This document shows, piece after piece, positions 8,501 to 15,844 of a stretch of DNA of 33,282 nt; position 1 is the stretch's first letter; the number at the start of each line of letters is the position of its first letter. The position numbers and the translations under genes are program-made. The stretch is taken from contig DAOOGN010000042.1 of assembly GCA_035415725.1 (NCBI GenBank), positions 1-33,282 on the forward strand, read 5' to 3'. The notes beneath the pieces are model-generated. The model saw only the letters and a program-made list of their open reading frames with translations, did no database searches and was not told the DNA's origin. This DNA comes from DSWT01 sp035415725 (GTDB taxonomy: Bacteria > Chloroflexota > Anaerolineae > B4-G1 > SLSP01).

Positions 8501-9581
8501 TCTCGTCGAGGAAGCGCCCGCAGCGGAAGCGGAAGCAGCGCCCGCCGCCGGCTTCTTCGGCTGGGAAACATTCGGTGAAGAGGCCGCCGAAGTCGAAACG
8601 CCACTCCCGGAGGCCCCGTCCGTCGCCGAAGAAGGCGCCATGGATTGGGAACACCTCGCCGAGCAGGCCGAAGAAGGTGTCGCCGAAGCCCCCACCGCCG
8701 AAGGCGACTTCCTCTCCGGTGAGGACGCCCTCGCCTGGCTCGAAAGCCTCGCTGCCGGCAAGGAAGAAGAACTGCGCGCTCAAGCCGAAGCCGAAGCGCA
8801 GGCTCGCGTCGCCGAAATCCTCGGACACAAGCCTACCCCCAGGCCAGCGCCCGAACCGCCGGCCGTGGAGATAAAACCCGTCGTCGAGGAAGCAGCCGTC
8901 AAGGAAACCGCGCCCGGCGCTGAAGGCGACTTGCTCTCCGGCGAAGACGCGCTGGCGTGGCTCGAGAGCCTGGCCGTCGGCAAGGAAGAAGAACTGCGCG
9001 CCCAGGCCGAAGCCGAAGCGCAGGCTCGCGTCGCCGAAATCCTCGGCCGTAAGCCCACGCCCAGGCCAACGCCCGAACCGCCAGTCACGGAGACACAACC
9101 CGTCGTCGAAAAAGTGTCCATGCCGGAGGTGGCTGTCGAAGCGCCGTCCGTCACGTTGGAAGAGCGGGCCGAGGAAGTCTCTCCCGTGGAGGAAGAATGG
9201 CCGCTTCCAGAGGAGGAAGTGCTCACGGTCGAGCCGCCAGTGGGAGCGCCCCTTGAGGAGGTCGCCGCGACGGTGTTTGTCGCCGGCGACCTGATGGCAC
9301 TGCGCGACGCCGTCGCCCGCGACGAGTCGGATTATGCGAGCCGGTTGGCCCTGGCGCGCGAGTTGTGGAGAGCCGGCGACACCGAGGAGGCGCTGACCCA
9401 CTACACCTACCTTATCCAGGCACAGGCAGAGACGCAAGAGATCATTGCCGATCTCCGGCAGGCGGCCGCCGAACATCCACAAGATGTCGCCCTCTTGCAA
9501 GCGCTCGGCGACGCCTACATGGCCGCAGGACGGGTAGAACAGGCGCTAGAGAGCTATAACCGGGCGCTAGCACTGCTGTAG
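5550..9581 (+). CDS. Large acidic TPR protein with PDWL motifs and 124-residue tandem repeats
   Basis: 1343 residues; specific function not recognised. Residues 1-230 are TPR-like helical repeats (for example 'GAYYLLGKILLEADQPELAIDMFYRALNADP', about 31-61). Residues 300-620 are Glu/Ala/Pro-rich with about a dozen Trp motifs of the type (L/V/I)PDWL.EL, spaced roughly 20-45 residues. Then come four units of 124 residues (FFGWETF, MDWEHLAEQ, ALAWLESL, then a Glu/Ala/Arg helix ending AEILGHK) and a shortened fifth unit. TPR-like helices return at about 1235-1343. There is no signal peptide or membrane segment, so it is probably a cytoplasmic scaffold, with the Trp motifs as linear docking sites (inference). 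The start is GTG with AAGGAGGG at 5537-5544 and a strong promoter upstream. The gene ends at a hairpin terminator and is apparently monocistronic. Confidence 0.85.
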   Translation: MAEIALHQYENEINQLIEEARYVEALAHTRHILRQHPRYVGAYYLLGKILLEADQPELAIDMFYRALNADPEHLMARIGLTIAHQRLDNLNAAIWNLERAVELNPGDPDLVDELRQLYGRRDGMEPERIPLSRAGLARLYMRGNRPGRAVEELRTLLTTQPTRYDLRLALAEAYWRDDQIVQAADTCQLVLDDMRYCLKANLLLGALWVDSGQEEGQVYLNRAQEIDLENALANEMFGTASPLKPQEVKLERLTYRPGAIGIDEQAKWFKKLEASSVTVGVAEMAPEMTGAEARLVEITAGLESQIELPDWLRELETEEEGALSWMANIGAETGAAESLAGEGAAGPTEAVEEAAAGAEMPDWISLLTPETEPTAAEEEKEEVAEAETLPDWLSELEPAAPTTEGSLDWLQALAPTGAAEAAEAPVPEEGVPDWLRELKEPGVQAEPEVEPAAAELPDWLQELQPATPAAEGAAPEEEIPEWLKEATAEEITEPSRAEEGELPDWLMSFQIKKEAGEAIESAGEQPEQAGEVPPAEGITPEEALPDWLSELRPAERQEPTEEIPTAEEIPTWFGDLQPTAEAEPEAEALEEDLLAWLGDIEPEAEAPATEETAPAEEAAPTVGETPATGFFGWETFGEEAAEVETPLPEAPSVAEEGAMDWEHLAEQAEEGVAEAPTAEGDFLSGEDALAWLESLAAGKEEELRAQAEAEAQARVAEILGHKVEPAPVAPAVEPEPLVEEAPAAEAEAAPAAGFFGWETFGEEAAEVETPLPEAPSVAEEGAMDWEHLAEQAEEGVAEAPTAEGDFLSGEDALAWLESLAAGKEEELRAQAEAEAQARVAEILGHKVEPAPVAPAVEPEPLVEEAPAAEAEAAPAAGFFGWETFGEEAAEVETPLPEAPSVAEEGAMDWEHLAEQAEEGVAEAPTAEGDFLSGEDALAWLESLAAGKEEELRAQAEAEAQARVAEILGHKVEPAPVAPAVEPEPLVEEAPAAEAEAAPAAGFFGWETFGEEAAEVETPLPEAPSVAEEGAMDWEHLAEQAEEGVAEAPTAEGDFLSGEDALAWLESLAAGKEEELRAQAEAEAQARVAEILGHKPTPRPAPEPPAVEIKPVVEEAAVKETAPGAEGDLLSGEDALAWLESLAVGKEEELRAQAEAEAQARVAEILGRKPTPRPTPEPPVTETQPVVEKVSMPEVAVEAPSVTLEERAEEVSPVEEEWPLPEEEVLTVEPPVGAPLEEVAATVFVAGDLMALRDAVARDESDYASRLALARELWRAGDTEEALTHYTYLIQAQAETQEIIADLRQAAAEHPQDVALLQALGDAYMAAGRVEQALESYNRALALL
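7433..8834 (+). repeat. Four tandem 372-bp in-frame coding repeats
   Basis: Units begin at 7433, 7805, 8177 and 8549, each 372 bp (124 codons). By eye the first three are identical at DNA level over nearly their whole length, including silent positions. The fourth begins to diverge at about 8767 (gaagaa for gaggaa, caagcc for caggcc) and changes register after 8825. A shorter related block follows at about 8923-9054. Such identity implies very recent amplification or ongoing homogenisation. The copy number may vary between strains and may be wrong in a short-read assembly. Confidence 0.95.
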
Positions 9582-9596
9582 TTCCATCGCGCAGTC

Positions 9597-9628
9597 AAAA
9601 AGGCGCACACACGCATGGGCGCCTTTTA
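9597..9628 (+). terminator. Rho-independent terminator after the TPR gene
   Basis: Arms aaaaggcgc (ending at 9606) and gcgcctttt (9619-9627) enclose a 12-nt loop, with the T run at the end of the stem. It lies 16 bases after the stop codon at 9581. Confidence 0.8.
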
Positions 9629-9703
9629 GTCTGGCGGGTAAAATTTCAGTTACCTTTTTTCAGGAGGGAGTCATTCATAGACTCGTTCACAAAGGAAAAA
9701 TAA

Positions 9704-10717
9704 ATGACCGTCAACACCGAATTGATCAAAAACATCGCCGTCATGGTTCCCACCTGTGATGAATTTGCCATTGTACAACCGGTCGATATTGGCCTGGAAA
9801 CATGGCGTCATGAGCTATTGTTTTTTGTGAAGCCGGAAATTTTTATGGTGGAGAAAACCCAATTCATCGAGGCCGCCCTGCAACTCATCTTCAGCAAACT
9901 GGAAGAATTCAACGCCCACGTCAGCGGCGTGGCCGTCGTGGGAGGCAAGGTTTTGGATGAAGCCGAAATTATGAACCGCCACTACGGCTATATCAATCGC
10001 CTGTCACGTTTTGCATCCACCATGATCGACGCCGGCGACCGCCACAAGATAGCCGACGCGCTTGGCGTCGCCTCCATCGATGAGTTCCCTATCCTGGGAG
10101 GGCATGAGTATCTCCAGACCTATCCCGGTGAGAATTGCTACGATCTGGATGCTCTGTGGTTTACGCGGAAATCGCTCAAAATCAGAAGCGGCTTCTACGT
10201 CCAGCTTTATGAGAAAGAGGGGAAAAAGTTCATCCTGGTCAATGGATTCCATCCCGCCCAGTTGAGGCACTTCACCGATCCGACCCACCGCATCGTCCTG
10301 GTGCTGATTCATGCGGATACACCCTGGGCCGTCCTGCGCAACGAGATGGTGGGTGCCACCTTCCCGGAGAAAGCAGTCCCTCACTCCATCCGCGGCACGC
10401 TCTACGCCCACGCCGACGACTACGGCTTGGGTACGGTCAGCATCGCCAACAACGGCGTCCATCTCTCCGCCGGACCCTTCGAAGGGTTGTTCGAGATCAC
10501 CAACTTTTTCGGGAAAATCATGAATCTCAACATCGAGAAGCGCCCGCCACTGCTGCTGAAGAAAATGCTGGCCGCAGGTCTCACAATGCAAGACGCGCTC
10601 AAGACGTTGGAGAATCCCATCGTGAGAGAGTCGCCTAAACCCATCGACTTGTTCACGGCGACGGAGGATATGGAGAGCGACGCCGCCGTCGCGCTGTGGA
10701 AACAGGCCGCGGCCTGA
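9704..10717 (+). CDS. Nucleoside diphosphate kinase-like protein with a large insertion
   Basis: NDK transfers the gamma phosphate of NTPs to NDPs through a phosphohistidine. This 337-residue protein shows the landmarks in order: 'LLFFVKPEIF' (Lys43, as in the KPD motif), HYGYIN (93-98), 'VGATFPEKAVPHSIRG' (Arg230, as in GPTNPxxAxPGTIRG), and 'NNGVHLSAGPFEGLFEI' (Asn250, His253 and Glu264 at the places of the active-site Asn, His and Glu). Ordinary NDK is about 140-150 residues. Here about 95 residues are inserted between the Tyr and GPTNP-like parts, about 10 more between Arg and His, and there are extra ends of about 35 and 65 residues. It could be an active kinase or a nucleotide sensor. 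ATG start with AAAGGA nine bases upstream. It stands alone between a terminator and repeat A2. Confidence 0.7.
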   Translation: MTVNTELIKNIAVMVPTCDEFAIVQPVDIGLETWRHELLFFVKPEIFMVEKTQFIEAALQLIFSKLEEFNAHVSGVAVVGGKVLDEAEIMNRHYGYINRLSRFASTMIDAGDRHKIADALGVASIDEFPILGGHEYLQTYPGENCYDLDALWFTRKSLKIRSGFYVQLYEKEGKKFILVNGFHPAQLRHFTDPTHRIVLVLIHADTPWAVLRNEMVGATFPEKAVPHSIRGTLYAHADDYGLGTVSIANNGVHLSAGPFEGLFEITNFFGKIMNLNIEKRPPLLLKKMLAAGLTMQDALKTLENPIVRESPKPIDLFTATEDMESDAAVALWKQAAA

Positions 10718-10733
10718 ACGCCATATTGGTCAG

Positions 10734-10942
10734 GTAACTATTCAGCCACCCTTGCCAGGTGGCGAACGGGACTTTGGGGAGGGCACATAACAGGTTACCC
10801 CTTCGGCAGGTGCTGACCCTCTCATCCTCCAACCCTCTTCTCCCCCGCAAGCGGGGAAGAAGAGGGCAAAGTGGGGGTGTGGCGACACCCCCACCCAAAA
10901 TCCCCCTCCCCAGCGTTTTCGCCGGGAAAGAGGATAGGGTGT
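10734..10942. repeat. Dispersed repeat family A, copy A2 (partial)
   Basis: Starts with the family end GTAACTATTCAG (10734-10745) and follows copy A1 in inverted order through 'ggactttggggaggg', 'ccttcggcaggtgctg', the 'ccccgcaagcgggg' hairpin and 'gggtgtggcgacaccc'. It lacks the far end found in copy A3. It fills most of the 324-bp gap between the convergent NDK-like and fixX genes. The short open frames inside are not called. Confidence 0.8.
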
Positions 10943-10982
10943 AAGCCCTTGAAAAAATTGCTACGTTCACAAGACTAAAAGT

Positions 10983-11022
10983 TTACAAAAACAAGACCGC
11001 GCCGTCATACGACGGCGCGGTC
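10983..11022 (-). terminator. Strong rho-independent terminator of the ald-fixABCX operon
   Basis: Perfect 12-bp GC-rich stem gaccgcgccgtc (10995-11006) / gacggcgcggtc (11011-11022) with loop atac. On the minus strand it is followed by ttgttttt, as expected for transcripts coming from fixX, whose stop is at 11042. Confidence 0.85.
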
Positions 11023-11041
11023 CTCGGTTAACTTACCCAGG

Positions 11042-11392
11042 TTATCCGAACTTATAGGCGACGCCAAAGCCACCGCGCGGCAACTTCCACTCGATGTTCT
11101 GGTAGGGACATCCCACCCGGCAACTGCCACACTCAACACACGCCTGATACGCCACCTGGATTTTGCCATCGTGGGCCAGCGTATAAACGCCTACCGGGCA
11201 AAAGCTGGTACACGGTTTATGTTCGCAGCGCGCGCAGACCGCATGATCGATGATCTTGAGATGACTCTGCGCTTCGTCGATGAAATACTTGAGCGAGACC
11301 AGCAAATCATCCACATACACGTCGGGCAGGCTTGCCTGTAAATCCTGCGGCAACGTCTTGACACTGAATGCGTCCCCCGTTTTCATTACCAT
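11042..11392 (-). CDS. fixX: Ferredoxin-like protein FixX
   Basis: Small iron-sulfur partner of FixC in the electron-bifurcating FixABCX complex, relaying electrons from the bifurcating flavin toward quinone or FixC. 116 residues, the usual FixX size range. Two [4Fe-4S]-type motifs are visible: C-x2-C-x4-C-x3-C (CARCEHKPCTSFCP) and C-x2-C-x2-C-x3-C (CVECGSCRVGCP). It ends 'NIEWKLPRGGFGVAYKFG', typical of FixX. The called ATG (11390-11392) overlaps the fixC stop; a second ATG two codons on (11384-11386) is equally possible, since neither has a strong ribosome binding site and translation is probably coupled to fixC. Last gene before the terminator. Confidence 0.93.
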   Translation of the reverse strand: MVMKTGDAFSVKTLPQDLQASLPDVYVDDLLVSLKYFIDEAQSHLKIIDHAVCARCEHKPCTSFCPVGVYTLAHDGKIQVAYQACVECGSCRVGCPYQNIEWKLPRGGFGVAYKFG

Positions 11393-12714
11393 CCCATCAC
11401 CGCCCTTCCCATAGAGAGTATGTCGCCCACGGCCTGCATCAACTGCCGACGACTGGTCAGACTCCCCAGGATGTTCTTGAACAGATTCTTCTTCGGCAGC
11501 CCATAGGCGCTAAAGAACTGCCCCAACGCATCATTGACAAAGCTGGGGTACGCATCCATAAAAGTCGGGTGCGTTTCCAGGAAGTGGGAAAAGTTGCGGT
11601 ATTGCTTCATATCCTGAAGAATGAAGCGCTCCTGGAGACGTTCTTCGTATGGCGACAGCGCCGCGCCGGAGAAATCCCCGCGCTGATGCGCTTCCAGCGC
11701 CGTTTCAGCCGCCAGCTTCCCGGCGACAATCGCCATGTTGGTGCCTTCCCAGTGCAGGGCGTTGACCATCGACGCTGCATCGCCTGCCACCATCGCCCCG
11801 TTGGTGTAGAGTTTGGGCATGTCACGGTAGCCGCCTTCAGGGATCAGATGCGCGCCGTATTCCATCAACTGCCCGTCCTTGACCAACGGTGCAATCGCCG
11901 GGTGCTGGAGATACCGTTGCAAAATCTCGTAAGGCTTGAGCTTATATTCGGCCACCGCATCAAGCATCACCCCCAGGCCCACGGAGAGGCTTGCTTTGTT
12001 GGTGTAGACGAAACCCATCCCCGGCAGGCCGAGGGAAACATCGCCCAGAACCGAGGCCGCTACGCCGTGTTGATCATCCGGCAGGCCAAACCGCGCGTTG
12101 ATCGTGTCCATCGGCAGCGCGATGAGTTGCTTGAAGGCCAGCGCCATGTGCGCCGGTTCAAGGTCATGATCGATCAGCCCCAACTTCTGCGTCAGCAAGT
12201 TATTGACGCCTTCGCACACGATAACCACCGGCGCGTAGATATCGCCCTGCGGACGGTCGGTTTTGACGCCGACGACTTGTCCGCCATCCCAGAGGATGTC
12301 GACGACGGAGGTTTTGGGGATGAGCAGGGCGCCCGCTTGCTGCGCCTGTTCGGCCCACCATACGTCGAAGATCGCGCGCGAGGTGATATAGGCATCGGCA
12401 GGTTCGTTAGCCAGCCTGCCTCCCTGCACCATCATCCGCGTGAGGCCGCCATCCCTGGAAAGAAACCAGAATCCGGCTTCGGTGACCGGGCGCTCAAAGG
12501 GCGGATGGCGTTCCATATAATCGGGCAGGACTTCGCCGATGGCATGGGTGTAAATGGCGCCGCCGAAATAGTTCTTCCCGCCGGCTTTCTGTCCCCGCTC
12601 GATCAGCGCCACGTTCAATCCCTCGCGGGCCATCACCATGGCCGCCGCCGAACCGGCTAACCCCGCACCGACAACAATAGCATCGAAACGAATCTTTTCA
12701 GCGCTGTTGTTCAT
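11386..12714 (-). CDS. fixC: FixC, electron-transfer flavoprotein:quinone oxidoreductase-like
   Basis: FAD-dependent membrane-associated subunit that passes electrons from FixAB to quinone (ETF-QO family). 442 residues. The N-terminal dinucleotide-binding fold is clear: 'DAIVVGAGLAGSAAAMVMAREG' begins near residue 11, followed by 'VALIERG'. 'GKNYFGGAIYTHAIGEVLPDY' is a FixC hallmark, and 'NGAMVAGDAASMVNALHWEGTNMAI' is the second FAD-binding region. It lacks the fused ferredoxin domain of eukaryotic ETF-QO; FixX supplies that separately. Its ATG overlaps the fixB stop by 4 bases (ATGA), with AAGGAGG just upstream inside fixB. Confidence 0.94.
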   Translation of the reverse strand: MNNSAEKIRFDAIVVGAGLAGSAAAMVMAREGLNVALIERGQKAGGKNYFGGAIYTHAIGEVLPDYMERHPPFERPVTEAGFWFLSRDGGLTRMMVQGGRLANEPADAYITSRAIFDVWWAEQAQQAGALLIPKTSVVDILWDGGQVVGVKTDRPQGDIYAPVVIVCEGVNNLLTQKLGLIDHDLEPAHMALAFKQLIALPMDTINARFGLPDDQHGVAASVLGDVSLGLPGMGFVYTNKASLSVGLGVMLDAVAEYKLKPYEILQRYLQHPAIAPLVKDGQLMEYGAHLIPEGGYRDMPKLYTNGAMVAGDAASMVNALHWEGTNMAIVAGKLAAETALEAHQRGDFSGAALSPYEERLQERFILQDMKQYRNFSHFLETHPTFMDAYPSFVNDALGQFFSAYGLPKKNLFKNILGSLTSRRQLMQAVGDILSMGRAVMGW

Positions 12715-13754
12715 GCCAGGGCCTCCTTACGCGCCTTGATTTCCTTAATCATCGCCGGGATCACCTCAAAAAGGTCGCCGACAATGCCGACGTCGGCCAC
12801 GTCAAAGATGGGGGCGTGGGGATCGGAGTTGATGGCGATGATGAAATCGGAGTTCTGCATCCCGACTTTGTGCTGCAAAGCTCCTGAGATGCCGGCGGCG
12901 ATGTAGAGTTTGGGACGCACCGTCCGGCCCGACTGCCCGACCTGGTGGGCGTAACCGATCCAGCCTGCATCCACGCAGGGGCGGGACGCGCCGACGACGC
13001 CGCCCAATTCGTGCGCCAGTTCCTCGATCAGCTTGAAGCCGTCCGGCGTGCCCAGACCGCGCCCGCCGGAGACGATCACATCCGCGTATTCGATGCCGAC
13101 GCTTTCAGCCTTGTCGTGGATGAATTCCAGGATGCAGGCTTCGGTGTCTTTCTCATCCAGGGGGACTTCCTCGCGGACGATTTCGCCGCCGGCATGCGGG
13201 TTGTAGGGCGGCAGGGGGAACACGCGCGGGCGCACACTCGACATCTGCGGGCGGTGCTGGCGGCAGAGGATGGTCGCCATGATGTTGCCGCCGAACGCCG
13301 GACGAGTTGCCAGTAGCAGCCGCTGCTGGGAGCCTTTCACCTCGCCCATTTCCAGCCCGGTGCAGTCGGCGGTCAGACCGGTGCGCAGGGATGTCGCTAC
13401 CGCGCCGGCCAGGTCGCGCCCCAGCGTCGTCGCACCGATGAGCATGACTTCGGGTCCATATTTGCGCACGACGCCCACGATGGATTTGTAGTACGGGCAG
13501 TTGCGGTAATGCTCCAGTTCCGGTTCGTCGATGAGATAGACGCGCTCGGCGCCGTACTTGATGGCTTCACGCGCTATGTTTTCAACCTGGTGCCCCAAAA
13601 GGATGCCTTCAACGTGAACGGTATCGCCGGCAGCCTCAGCCTCCTCTTGGACCTCGGAGGCCAGTCGACCGGCTACGCCCAACAACTCCCAGGAAACCTG
13701 ATGCACCTTACCGCCTTCTTGTTCGATGAAGACCCAGAAACGTCGCGCGCTCAT
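12711..13754 (-). CDS. fixB: FixB, electron transfer flavoprotein alpha subunit
   Basis: Alpha subunit of the bifurcating ETF. It binds the FAD of the FixAB core and pairs with FixA. 347 residues, the family length. The C-terminal FAD-binding signature is complete: 'LYIAAGISGALQHKVGMQ', then 'NSDFIIAINSDPHAPIFDVADVGIVGD'. 'GGRGLGTPDGFKLIEELAHELGGVVGASRP' is also standard. It overlaps fixA by 4 bases (ATGA at 13751-13754), with AGGAGG upstream, indicating coupled translation. Confidence 0.95.
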   Translation of the reverse strand: MSARRFWVFIEQEGGKVHQVSWELLGVAGRLASEVQEEAEAAGDTVHVEGILLGHQVENIAREAIKYGAERVYLIDEPELEHYRNCPYYKSIVGVVRKYGPEVMLIGATTLGRDLAGAVATSLRTGLTADCTGLEMGEVKGSQQRLLLATRPAFGGNIMATILCRQHRPQMSSVRPRVFPLPPYNPHAGGEIVREEVPLDEKDTEACILEFIHDKAESVGIEYADVIVSGGRGLGTPDGFKLIEELAHELGGVVGASRPCVDAGWIGYAHQVGQSGRTVRPKLYIAAGISGALQHKVGMQNSDFIIAINSDPHAPIFDVADVGIVGDLFEVIPAMIKEIKARKEALA

Positions 13755-14590
13755 TGGACGCCTCCTAGAATGGGTTTGAGGATGCCGGCGGCGTCAGCTT
13801 TAGCGAATGCCGTGGCAATGGCAGCTTCGACCCCTACCTCGCGGCTGTTGATTTTTTCACCGGCTTCGGGCAGCGGCGGCGTCCCCATCTTGAACACGAT
13901 GGTCGGCGAACCCCGTACGCCGACGTACTCCGCATCGAAGACCGCCGGGCCATCCATCGTCCATATCTCCGGTTCGTAGCGCAATGAGCGGATCAGGTCC
14001 GGCAGGGGGGCAAAGGGCACCTCGGCGATCTCCTTTTCACAGGTGATCAGCGCCGGCAGAGGGGCTTCGACCACCTCAGTCCACTTCTCGGTCTTGCGCT
14101 CGGCGACGAGGCGCCGCCGGGCAAGATCGATGGTGCGGATTTTGACGGCGTAGGTGATGATGGGCAAATCGAGTCGCACGGCTACGCCCGGTCCGACCTG
14201 GGCCGTATCGCCGTCAATGGCCTGCTTGCCGAAGAACACCACGTCAATCGGGTCCTGCTCGTGAATCGTCTGGATGACGGTAGCGAGCACGTAAGAGGTC
14301 GCCAGGGTATCCGCTCCGGCAAACTTGCGGTCGGAGATAAGAATGCCCCGGTCGGCCCCCAGCTCGACTGCCTCGCGGATGGTCACGATAAATGAAGCCG
14401 GGCCCATGGATACGATGGATACCTTCCCCCCTAGCTTGCGTTTCCACTCGACGGCAGCCGCCAATGCATGGGCGTCGTAGGGGTTCATGATGGCCGGAAC
14501 ACCCTCCCGCACCAAGTTCCCCGTTTCAGGATCGATGCGAATGTTGGTGGTATCCGGCACTTGTTTGATAGCGACAAGGGCATGAAACAA
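13751..14590 (-). CDS. fixA: FixA, electron transfer flavoprotein beta subunit
   Basis: Beta subunit of the bifurcating ETF. In characterised FixABCX and Bcd/EtfAB systems it takes electrons from NADH at the bifurcating FAD. 279 residues. Family features: 'ALVAIKQVPDTTNIRIDPETG' at the start, 'MNPYDAHALAAAVEWK', 'ELGADRGILISDRKFAGADTLATSYVLA', and the ETF-beta signature 'GKQAIDGDTAQVGP'. The start is an unusual TTG at 14588-14590, supported by AGGAGGT six bases upstream and by homology beginning at 'FHALVAIKQVPD'. It follows alanine dehydrogenase by 82 bp, probably on one transcript. Confidence 0.94.
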   Translation of the reverse strand: MFHALVAIKQVPDTTNIRIDPETGNLVREGVPAIMNPYDAHALAAAVEWKRKLGGKVSIVSMGPASFIVTIREAVELGADRGILISDRKFAGADTLATSYVLATVIQTIHEQDPIDVVFFGKQAIDGDTAQVGPGVAVRLDLPIITYAVKIRTIDLARRRLVAERKTEKWTEVVEAPLPALITCEKEIAEVPFAPLPDLIRSLRYEPEIWTMDGPAVFDAEYVGVRGSPTIVFKMGTPPLPEAGEKINSREVGVEAAIATAFAKADAAGILKPILGGVQ

Positions 14591-14672
14591 GTGACACCTC
14601 CTTTAGAAATTGCAAACAGAGTCAGACGAATTCCAAAGAGACATGGCAGCCGGTCGGCCAGGCCTCAGCACG

Positions 14673-15755
14673 CTACCGGCCGGCGGGAAACTGCGACTCC
14701 ATGATCTCGCCATTGCGCATGACGACGCCATTGCGCAAGGCGTCGTTCTGCGCAATGGCGGAAACCGGCCCCATGTTCGTGATATGCTGGATATAAGACC
14801 AGGCCGCGTTGTTGAAGGCGTGGGTCGAGGTGCGCGGCACGCCGCCGGGCACGTTGGGCACGCAGTAATGGACCACTTCCTCTTCGATGTAGGTGGGGTT
14901 AGCAAAAGATGTCGGGCGGCTTGTCTCCGCGCATCCTCCGTGGTCGATGGCGAAGTCCAGGATGACCGAGCCTTTACGCATCGTGCGGAGCATCTCGCGC
15001 GTGACGATCACCGGCGAGCGTTTGCCGGGGTCGCGTACCGCGCCGATGACCACATCCGCAAAGCGCGTGGTGTAGGCCACGTTGAAGTCGTGATCGATCA
15101 TCGTTGTCACCCGCCCCTGAAAGTATTCCTCAAGGTAGCGCAGCCGGTCCAGGGAGCGGCTGAGGATGAAGACTTTCGCGCCCAGGCCCACAAAAGCGCG
15201 CGCGGCGTTGGTGCCCAACACCCCCCCACCGAGGATGACCACCTCGCCGGCGGAAACCCCCGGTGCGCCGTTCAACAGCACCCCCCGTCCGCCGTTAGTA
15301 CGCATCAGCAGGTTGCCGGCGATGTACGGCGCCATACGCCCGGCAATCTCGCTCATCGTCTTGAGGATGGGGAACTCGCGGCCATCTTTGGAAATCATCT
15401 CATAAGCGATGGCGGTTATCTGGTGCGTCTTGAGGGCTTCAACCTCTTCCGGCGAGAGTGACGGCAAGCCCAGAAAACACATCAACGTCTGGCCGACGGG
15501 CATCCACGCCATCTCATCCAACGTAGGATGCAACACCTTGAGCACTAAAGAGCTATTCGCGTATACCTCTTCACCGGTCGACAGGAGCGTCGCGCCCATG
15601 CGCTCATAGTCGTAGTCGTCGAAACCGGCGCCGGTGCCGGCGGCCTTCTCCACAAAACATTTGTGTCCGGCCTTCGTCAGCAAACCCACGCCGGCCGGGG
15701 TCAACCCAACACGTTCCTCACCACACAATCGTTCTTTTGGAATGCCAATGTTCAT
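14673..15755 (-). CDS. ald: Alanine dehydrogenase
   Basis: NAD-dependent reversible deamination of L-alanine to pyruvate and ammonium. 360 residues, close to the usual 360-375. N-terminal 'MNIGIPKERLCGEERVGLTPAGV' carries the substrate-binding Arg/Glu region; 'VVILGGGVLGTNAARAFVGLGAKVFILSRSLDRLRYL' is the Rossmann NAD-binding core; 'ILDFAIDHGGCAETSRPTSFANP' and 'VVHYCVPNVPGGVPRTSTHAFNNA' are the family's C-terminal hallmarks. ATG start with AAAGGAG upstream. It appears to be the first gene of the ald-fixABCX operon; linking it to an electron-bifurcating complex suggests NADH from alanine oxidation feeds FixAB (inference). A saccharopine dehydrogenase-like relative is a less likely reading. 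Confidence 0.9.
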   Translation of the reverse strand: MNIGIPKERLCGEERVGLTPAGVGLLTKAGHKCFVEKAAGTGAGFDDYDYERMGATLLSTGEEVYANSSLVLKVLHPTLDEMAWMPVGQTLMCFLGLPSLSPEEVEALKTHQITAIAYEMISKDGREFPILKTMSEIAGRMAPYIAGNLLMRTNGGRGVLLNGAPGVSAGEVVILGGGVLGTNAARAFVGLGAKVFILSRSLDRLRYLEEYFQGRVTTMIDHDFNVAYTTRFADVVIGAVRDPGKRSPVIVTREMLRTMRKGSVILDFAIDHGGCAETSRPTSFANPTYIEEEVVHYCVPNVPGGVPRTSTHAFNNAAWSYIQHITNMGPVSAIAQNDALRNGVVMRNGEIMESQFPAGR

Positions 15756-15844
15756 ACATCGCTCCTTTCTTGAGAATCAGAAAAAAACCACAAAAGTTCA
15801 ACAGATTTTGAGATTCACTGGGGAACTCTTTGTGCCGCATCGTC

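Noticed and set aside
7433..8834. Regular repeats considered as a CRISPR array
   Set aside because: The unit is 372 bp, in frame and fully coding, with no short repeat/unique spacer alternation.
6936..9500. An 854-residue minus-strand frame and other long frames across the TPR gene
   Set aside because: GC-rich, stop-poor repeat DNA keeps several frames open. These products are Gly/Phe/Arg-rich echoes of the 372-bp repeat with no ribosome binding site or family match.
10653..10970. Small open frames within the family A repeats (also near 6-274, 19018-19323, 30081-30387 and 31407-31598)
   Set aside because: They encode the same Pro/Gly-rich translation of C/G tracts in every copy and have no independent support as genes.
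11368..12660. A 430-residue plus-strand frame over fixC
   Set aside because: Antisense shadow of a confidently identified gene.
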